In this document: positions 59,571-64,000 of the stretch, piece after piece
Layout: the number at the start of each line of letters is the position of its first letter
Numbering within the stretch: position 1 is the stretch's first letter
DNA from: Rotaria socialis
Lineage: Eukaryota > Rotifera > Eurotatoria > Philodinida > Philodinidae
Length of the DNA stretch: 64,000 nt
NCBI GenBank assembly: GCA_905331475.1
Contig: CAJNYU010004477.1
Span: forward strand, 2,887-66,886
Direction: 5' to 3'
Made by a program: the position numbers and the translations under genes
Notes under the pieces: model-generated
Told to the model about the DNA's origin: nothing
Seen by the model: the letters and a program-made list of their open reading frames with translations, nothing else
The model's database searches: none

Positions 59571-62303
59571 ATGTATGACTTTTCGAATAAAGTTTTCTTT
59601 ATAATCATTTATCTTTCAAACTTTGTATTTATTCACAATATAATTGGAATTTTTGTTCCAAAGAAGACCGATTATGATGCATATGGTATCAAAATAGCAA
59701 TGAATGAACATTTTCTTGTATTAGCTGAAAATAAAAAAGAACATCCAACTTTTTTTATAAAATTTGCACCATACAACAATACTCAACTTTCATTACAATG
59801 TTCAACCTATAATATAAATACAACAGATTCTTTTATTTATACTGTTGCTGTTGGTAAAAAACAAAATCAAAATCAAAAACATTTTTATTTTGCGGGTGAA
59901 CTGATCAACGATAAAAGCGGAATATTTGTTGGTGTAGCAGTATACAATAATAATTCATCATTATTATGTAACAATAATTTTACATATTATTTTCAATATT
60001 TTTTTAATTATCAACATCAAGAATATTATCTACTTGGTGTTGAACCGAATGGTTATTTTACTTATGGATTTTCAAATGAATTTATATTTATATTTGATGT
60101 ACGAAATACTTCAGTTTTAGATCTATGGAGTGCAAATTTAACGTGGCCAGATGCTACATTTATTCCTCATGCTGTTGATGTTACAAAAAACTTTGGTGTT
60201 ATATCAGGATTTATTTATAATGGAATGAATTCCACAGTAAAATATAGTCCCATGATATATCTCTTTAACTTTAATTCATCAAATGAACGTCCAATTGTTG
60301 TTAATGAATATAAACCTATCACTACTCCTGGTACATGGCAAGATCTATTGACAAATGATAATGCAAATTTCTATTCAGCTGAATATGATATGTCTGTTAG
60401 TATTAATCAATATGGAGATGTTTTAGTTGGTATGCCATTTATCAATAGAGTGCTCTTATTTTCTGTTAATATTAGCAAACCGACACAACTATATTTTGTT
60501 AGTAGAAATACCAATGGTAGAGCGTTAGGAAATGGAAAAAGTATTGCTTGGTTAAACAATGGTATAGCTGCTTTAGTTGTCAATGTCTATACACTCGATT
60601 ATGATTGGTTAACATCACAAATTCAAGTTTATGATATTCGAACATTTGGTTACAATTCAAATAGTACTCCTCTATTAATTTTTCCAAATAATCATGAAAA
60701 AATACCTAAAAGTCTTGATCCCGTATTTATAAACATTGTTTCATCACCATCGTCATTAGCTCTACTCGATAATAGTGGGCATATACTTATATTTCTTCCA
60801 ACATTGCCAGGTTTCTACTTGACTGTAAAAGATACAGGAACAATGCCATTAATTACAACATCACGAGCATGTATACCAGGAACATTTAAAAATCAATCAG
60901 GCATTCATGATTGTACACTTTGTCCAAGTGGAATGAAAAATCCAGGCAATTTTACTACATTTTGCATTCCATGTTCATCGGATTCATTTTGTCCTCTCGG
61001 TTCAGTAAATGACGTACCTCAATCAGCATTGGAAAATGTAATACAGGCTGTTCCATATCCAAAATCACCAGAAAGTGTTGTATTTGAAGAAATTCTCATT
61101 AAGAATATGTTTCTTATTGGATCTAATCGTTGTGTTGTAATCTCGCCCCTGTTTTGGACATTAATTGTTGGCACTTTAGCTGTAGGAGTCTTAATTATTA
61201 TGGGAATTTCTAAATATATTATAAAAGATCCACGAAAAAAACGAACAAGAGAATTAATAAAGAAGATTTTCAGACATACAGATTTATTTGGTGAAGGTGA
61301 ATTGTGGGTTGGTGGTTTAGCATCATTCTCTGCTATTACATTAGTTTGTTTTGCTTATGCATTTAGTAGTCATTTCATGAGACAATATCCTATAGAAACA
61401 TCCTCAGATTCATATTTTGCTTGCGATACAACAATAAGAAATGCAAAATTTCAAACGGGTCTACAATCATTAGCCATACCATTTGCCAAACCTGATCAAC
61501 AAATGTTTGATCTATTAGATAATCAAACATTAATTTTAAATGTTGATTTTGTAAATACATTCATTAAGTGTGATGCTATCTCGATTGACGCTCTGCTAGA
61601 TTTAGTATGGTCAACAATTCGTTGGTTAAATTGTGATAATATTAACTCTACGCTATCCTTATCTGTTCAACTTCCTTATCAACATGTATCCATACAAGTT
61701 AATATAGCTGATGCTAAAATAATAGGAGCTCTACGAATTGGCCTTTATGGAGATAAACATGAAAGTGAAAATTATGTATTGAAACAATTAAAATTTTATC
61801 AATCATTTTTTAAAAACGGATCAATATTAGCAAGAAATTTGCCTGTTGCTGTTTCGTTAACAAAAGTTATCAATGAAACATTATCAATCGATGGCGGAGA
61901 ATCAATATTTAGTGGTATTTTTATTCCAACGTTCACTGTTGATCATAATAGCTTATTTTTTACAGAAGACCAATTTGCTCGTTCTACATTAACAGTAACC
62001 ACATTGAACATTGCTATTAGTGAAACTCTCTATTATGTAAAAAATTTACAAGAACCAATAGCAAAATCATCAGAAATTATATTTCAAAATCTTTTATTTA
62101 CAACTGTATGCTTAGAATTATTTGGTCTTATATTCTTATTATTTAGACTTCTTTTAAAACCAATGTATTATTGTATTCGGAGAAAAACGCCTACACACAA
62201 TCAAACACATGTTGATAATAAAGAACAAAATTGTGCTCATAGTTTAAACGACAAAACATCTGGTACTACTTATGTAGATATGAGTCACACTGCATATTTA
62301 TAA
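59571..62303 (+). CDS. Orphan three-span membrane protein, 910 aa, single exon
   Basis: One uninterrupted exon. Residues 1-28 are a signal peptide or anchor (VFFIIIYLSNFVFIHNIIGI). The next ~400 residues form an Asn-rich, probably N-glycosylated ectodomain with repeating short beta-strand-like segments (FAGELINDKSGIFVGVAVY, YDMSVSINQYGDVLVGMPF), perhaps a beta-propeller. A cysteine-rich TNFR/EGF-like knot at ~433-475 reads CIPGTF, CTLCPSGM, CIPCSSDSFCPLG. Spans follow at ~525-550 (FWTLIVGTLAVGVLIIMGIS), ~580-602 and ~840-862 (TTVCLELFGLIFLLFRLLL), with a second extracellular domain of ~230 residues between the last two. The cytoplasmic tail is short and ends DMSHTAYL. I do not recognise a named family, though similar architectures occur in bdelloid proteomes. 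Large single-exon structure contrasts with the intron-rich neighbours and could mean a retrocopy, acquisition or a family trait. Confidence 0.75.
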   Translation: MYDFSNKVFFIIIYLSNFVFIHNIIGIFVPKKTDYDAYGIKIAMNEHFLVLAENKKEHPTFFIKFAPYNNTQLSLQCSTYNINTTDSFIYTVAVGKKQNQNQKHFYFAGELINDKSGIFVGVAVYNNNSSLLCNNNFTYYFQYFFNYQHQEYYLLGVEPNGYFTYGFSNEFIFIFDVRNTSVLDLWSANLTWPDATFIPHAVDVTKNFGVISGFIYNGMNSTVKYSPMIYLFNFNSSNERPIVVNEYKPITTPGTWQDLLTNDNANFYSAEYDMSVSINQYGDVLVGMPFINRVLLFSVNISKPTQLYFVSRNTNGRALGNGKSIAWLNNGIAALVVNVYTLDYDWLTSQIQVYDIRTFGYNSNSTPLLIFPNNHEKIPKSLDPVFINIVSSPSSLALLDNSGHILIFLPTLPGFYLTVKDTGTMPLITTSRACIPGTFKNQSGIHDCTLCPSGMKNPGNFTTFCIPCSSDSFCPLGSVNDVPQSALENVIQAVPYPKSPESVVFEEILIKNMFLIGSNRCVVISPLFWTLIVGTLAVGVLIIMGISKYIIKDPRKKRTRELIKKIFRHTDLFGEGELWVGGLASFSAITLVCFAYAFSSHFMRQYPIETSSDSYFACDTTIRNAKFQTGLQSLAIPFAKPDQQMFDLLDNQTLILNVDFVNTFIKCDAISIDALLDLVWSTIRWLNCDNINSTLSLSVQLPYQHVSIQVNIADAKIIGALRIGLYGDKHESENYVLKQLKFYQSFFKNGSILARNLPVAVSLTKVINETLSIDGGESIFSGIFIPTFTVDHNSLFFTEDQFARSTLTVTTLNIAISETLYYVKNLQEPIAKSSEIIFQNLLFTTVCLELFGLIFLLFRLLLKPMYYCIRRKTPTHNQTHVDNKEQNCAHSLNDKTSGTTYVDMSHTAYL

Positions 62304-63342
62304 AGCAATAATTTTTTTATTGTCTAAATATTCTTCAGTTCACATTCAGCTCTTTATTTTCTTCTAATACTTTGATACGTATAAACAAAACTTTGTACAG
62401 GTAACCTATCTCTCACGATACAAAAATGAATTTTGTTCGGAAATAATCTTTGAAGTTCGATCTTAGACAAGGAACATGCAAATTGTATATGACAATCAAC
62501 GAATGGTGAAACTTGAATTGCAGATAGTCAAAATCAGAAAGTGGCAAGTGTTCATTTTGGCAGACTAAAACTCTCTACAGATTTTCATTCTATAAAGTTA
62601 ATTTCTCGTTGATTTCATAGCGCATATCAAGCAAGAAGATATCAAAGAATCTTGTTCTTGAAAATCTGATTTTTAAAGCTATAAAAAATTTACCTTTAAC
62701 GGTAAAATCATTGTTATATGCTACTTAGCTTGGTAGAAGCCACACGCATTGAAACAAAACACTCGGTTATGACTGATACTTTCAAATTCTTTCTAAATAA
62801 AATTCTGCGATCAAATAAAAATCAATATAGAAATTAAGAAGAACTCGATATGGTTGGCAGTTGTAATTTAAAGAACTGTGCATAGCCACCGGTTTCTTTT
62901 ACAATTGCAATAAGAAACGAATAGAATATCTAAATTATCATTACACATAAGAAAGTCTATTTTAAGAAAACTTATCATTGAAACAAGTGCGCAAAGACAA
63001 CAAATGTGGTTCCTAAACCTGTGAGATATCGCAGATGGAATGCAACAGTGCAGCTGCCAGCTGAACTTGTTCTTCATTTAATTGACACAGAATCTACAAT
63101 AGACTTTTCTATGATACTATCACACTATATAGAGTATGTGACGGATGGGGGGGGGGGGGTTTTGGGCTTTTTNNNNNNNNNNGGGCGGGCGCCTATGTGC
63201 CATTTGAAGTAGAAAACCCATATCCACACCCTCAAGATCAGTAATTAGTTACTGATCATACCATCTATTTGACTAATCACTTAAATCTAAGCCAAAGAGA
63301 AAAGTAAATGGAAACTAAAGTATAACCTTACTTGTATTTGAT
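62304..63342. other. Gene-free stretch with an assembly gap
   Basis: No gene supported. A run of G at 63147-63159 leads to ten N at 63173-63182 and then G/C-rich sequence unlike the surroundings, so the assembly around 63140-63200 is unreliable. An open frame at 63006-63212 crosses the gap and should not be trusted. Confidence 0.6.
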
Positions 63343-63426
63343 GGAGCTCACCTATATTTTCGAAGAAAATGGTGAGTGTAAGTTTAAAAGCCAGATTTTT
63401 GCGGCTCCCCCTCTCTATTACAGACA
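63343..63426. repeat. Second copy of the dispersed repeat seen at 6408
   Basis: 84 bp matching 6408-6492 with roughly eight differences. It includes the hairpin CTCACCTATATTTTC / GAAAATGGTGAG and the block GATTTTTGCGGCTCCCC, ending ATTACAGACAT. The right half of the 6406 element is not found here. Confidence 0.6.
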
Positions 63427-64000
63427 TCAATGAGTTTAAAGTTATGCTAATTAGTAGCTACACTAATTAGACTGCTATTTCTTCTTTTTCTTGATTACAC
63501 ACTATAGGAAAAAAGCAGGGCCTGCCCATTATACACCATAGCAACTAGGTTAGGGTACCATTACAGAACATAACAACTAGTATGCCGTTGTTCACAATAT
63601 CACCTAACAATAAACACTCTATTACAGACACAAGTAACGCTCGTCGCAAGACTCGCTTGACCCTCGACTGAATATTTAGCTATCTTTGTTTAATTCAATA
63701 TTTTTGCAGCTTCAAATAACACTAAGAAACGTTAATATTTGGTCCAAAAAATGGATTGGTATGATCGTACATGTTAAAACATGCTCTAGTATGCTTTCCG
63801 TCGTGATATACATGACAGTATATTCCGTGTGCAATGAATTGATCTAAAGACACTGTTACTCAAACACCAACACTAAGATTAGTTGTCGTCTATTTAAATT
63901 AATCAAGTAGTGAGCAGTTGCACAGGCACACACGAATTTCAAATGCTGAAACTCATTTTACTTGATTCTTAATTTGTTTATACTCGGGTTATGCAAACGC
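63427..64000. other. Window end, no gene seen
   Basis: A+T-rich, no long frame. CAGGGCCTGCCCATTATAC at 63508 resembles a hAT left end, but the opposite end would have to lie beyond the window. Confidence 0.35.

Noticed and set aside
63006-63212. 68-codon ORF ending past the N run
   Set aside because: It reads through a G homopolymer and ten N, so its frame and length are unreliable.
1-64000. tRNA, rRNA or snRNA genes
   Set aside because: I looked for B-box-like GTTCGAATC motifs and conserved snRNA starts and found none with matching arms; a covariance search would be needed to exclude them.

Overview
The window looks like nuclear DNA of a small invertebrate, most probably a bdelloid rotifer. 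It is strongly A+T-rich. Introns are numerous GT-AG introns, mostly about 50-80 nt with a few of 0.7-2.3 kb. The conserved genes are clearly metazoan (HHEX, RBM42, PPP5C, SEC61G, 14-3-3, Tudor). Several families, such as the F-box/LRR-like proteins, an orphan three-span membrane protein and a short rhodopsin-like receptor, resemble ones I associate with bdelloid proteomes. The organism call is inference; the gene calls rest on reading frames and splice phases worked out by hand.

Layout. 1-6.3 kb is a graveyard: a CAP (cyclase-associated protein) fragment, a broken F-box/LRR-like gene on the minus strand, and a frameshifted neurofibromin (NF1) RasGAP segment carrying a foldback element. 6.8-8.1 kb holds a small membrane protein tightly followed by a three-exon Tctex1 dynein-light-chain-like gene. 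9.1-10.5 kb holds two divergent three-exon Ly6/uPAR three-finger genes that no single long ORF reveals. Then come an HMG-box gene (minus, 12.4-12.8 kb), RBM42 (plus, 16.7-18.0 kb) and a six-exon 14-3-3 gene (minus, 20.9-22.0 kb).

24.6-36.9 kb is one 25-exon minus-strand gene that assembles in phase to 1,987 residues. It has seven Tudor domains, a central RGG-rich stretch and an eleven-copy heptad repeat, as expected of a germ-granule/piRNA scaffold. It is followed upstream by PPP5C (39.0-43.2 kb, 12 exons, 503 aa) and SEC61G (43.3-45.1 kb, 5 exons including a 10-nt last one). These two share a strand and are 157 nt apart, so they may be one trans-spliced transcription unit. HHEX (plus, 49.3-50.9 kb) stands in a wide gene-poor region. 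A broken rhodopsin-like receptor lies at 53.7-54.6 kb and a 910-residue single-exon orphan membrane protein at 59.6-62.3 kb.

Mobile DNA. Four hAT-type elements or derivatives can be delimited. Three have exact 8-bp target duplications outside other elements (44093-44785 in the SEC61G intron, 56252-57590, 58620-59015). The fourth (56431-57166) is nested inside the second, also with an exact 8-bp duplication. An older relative of the nested element sits in the NF1 remnant, a further foldback lies in the last Tudor intron, and an 85-bp dispersed repeat occurs near both ends of the window.

Together: conserved housekeeping and developmental genes with compact introns, interleaved with decayed gene copies and non-autonomous hAT elements. 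The large Tudor gene is the main candidate for a genome-defence component.
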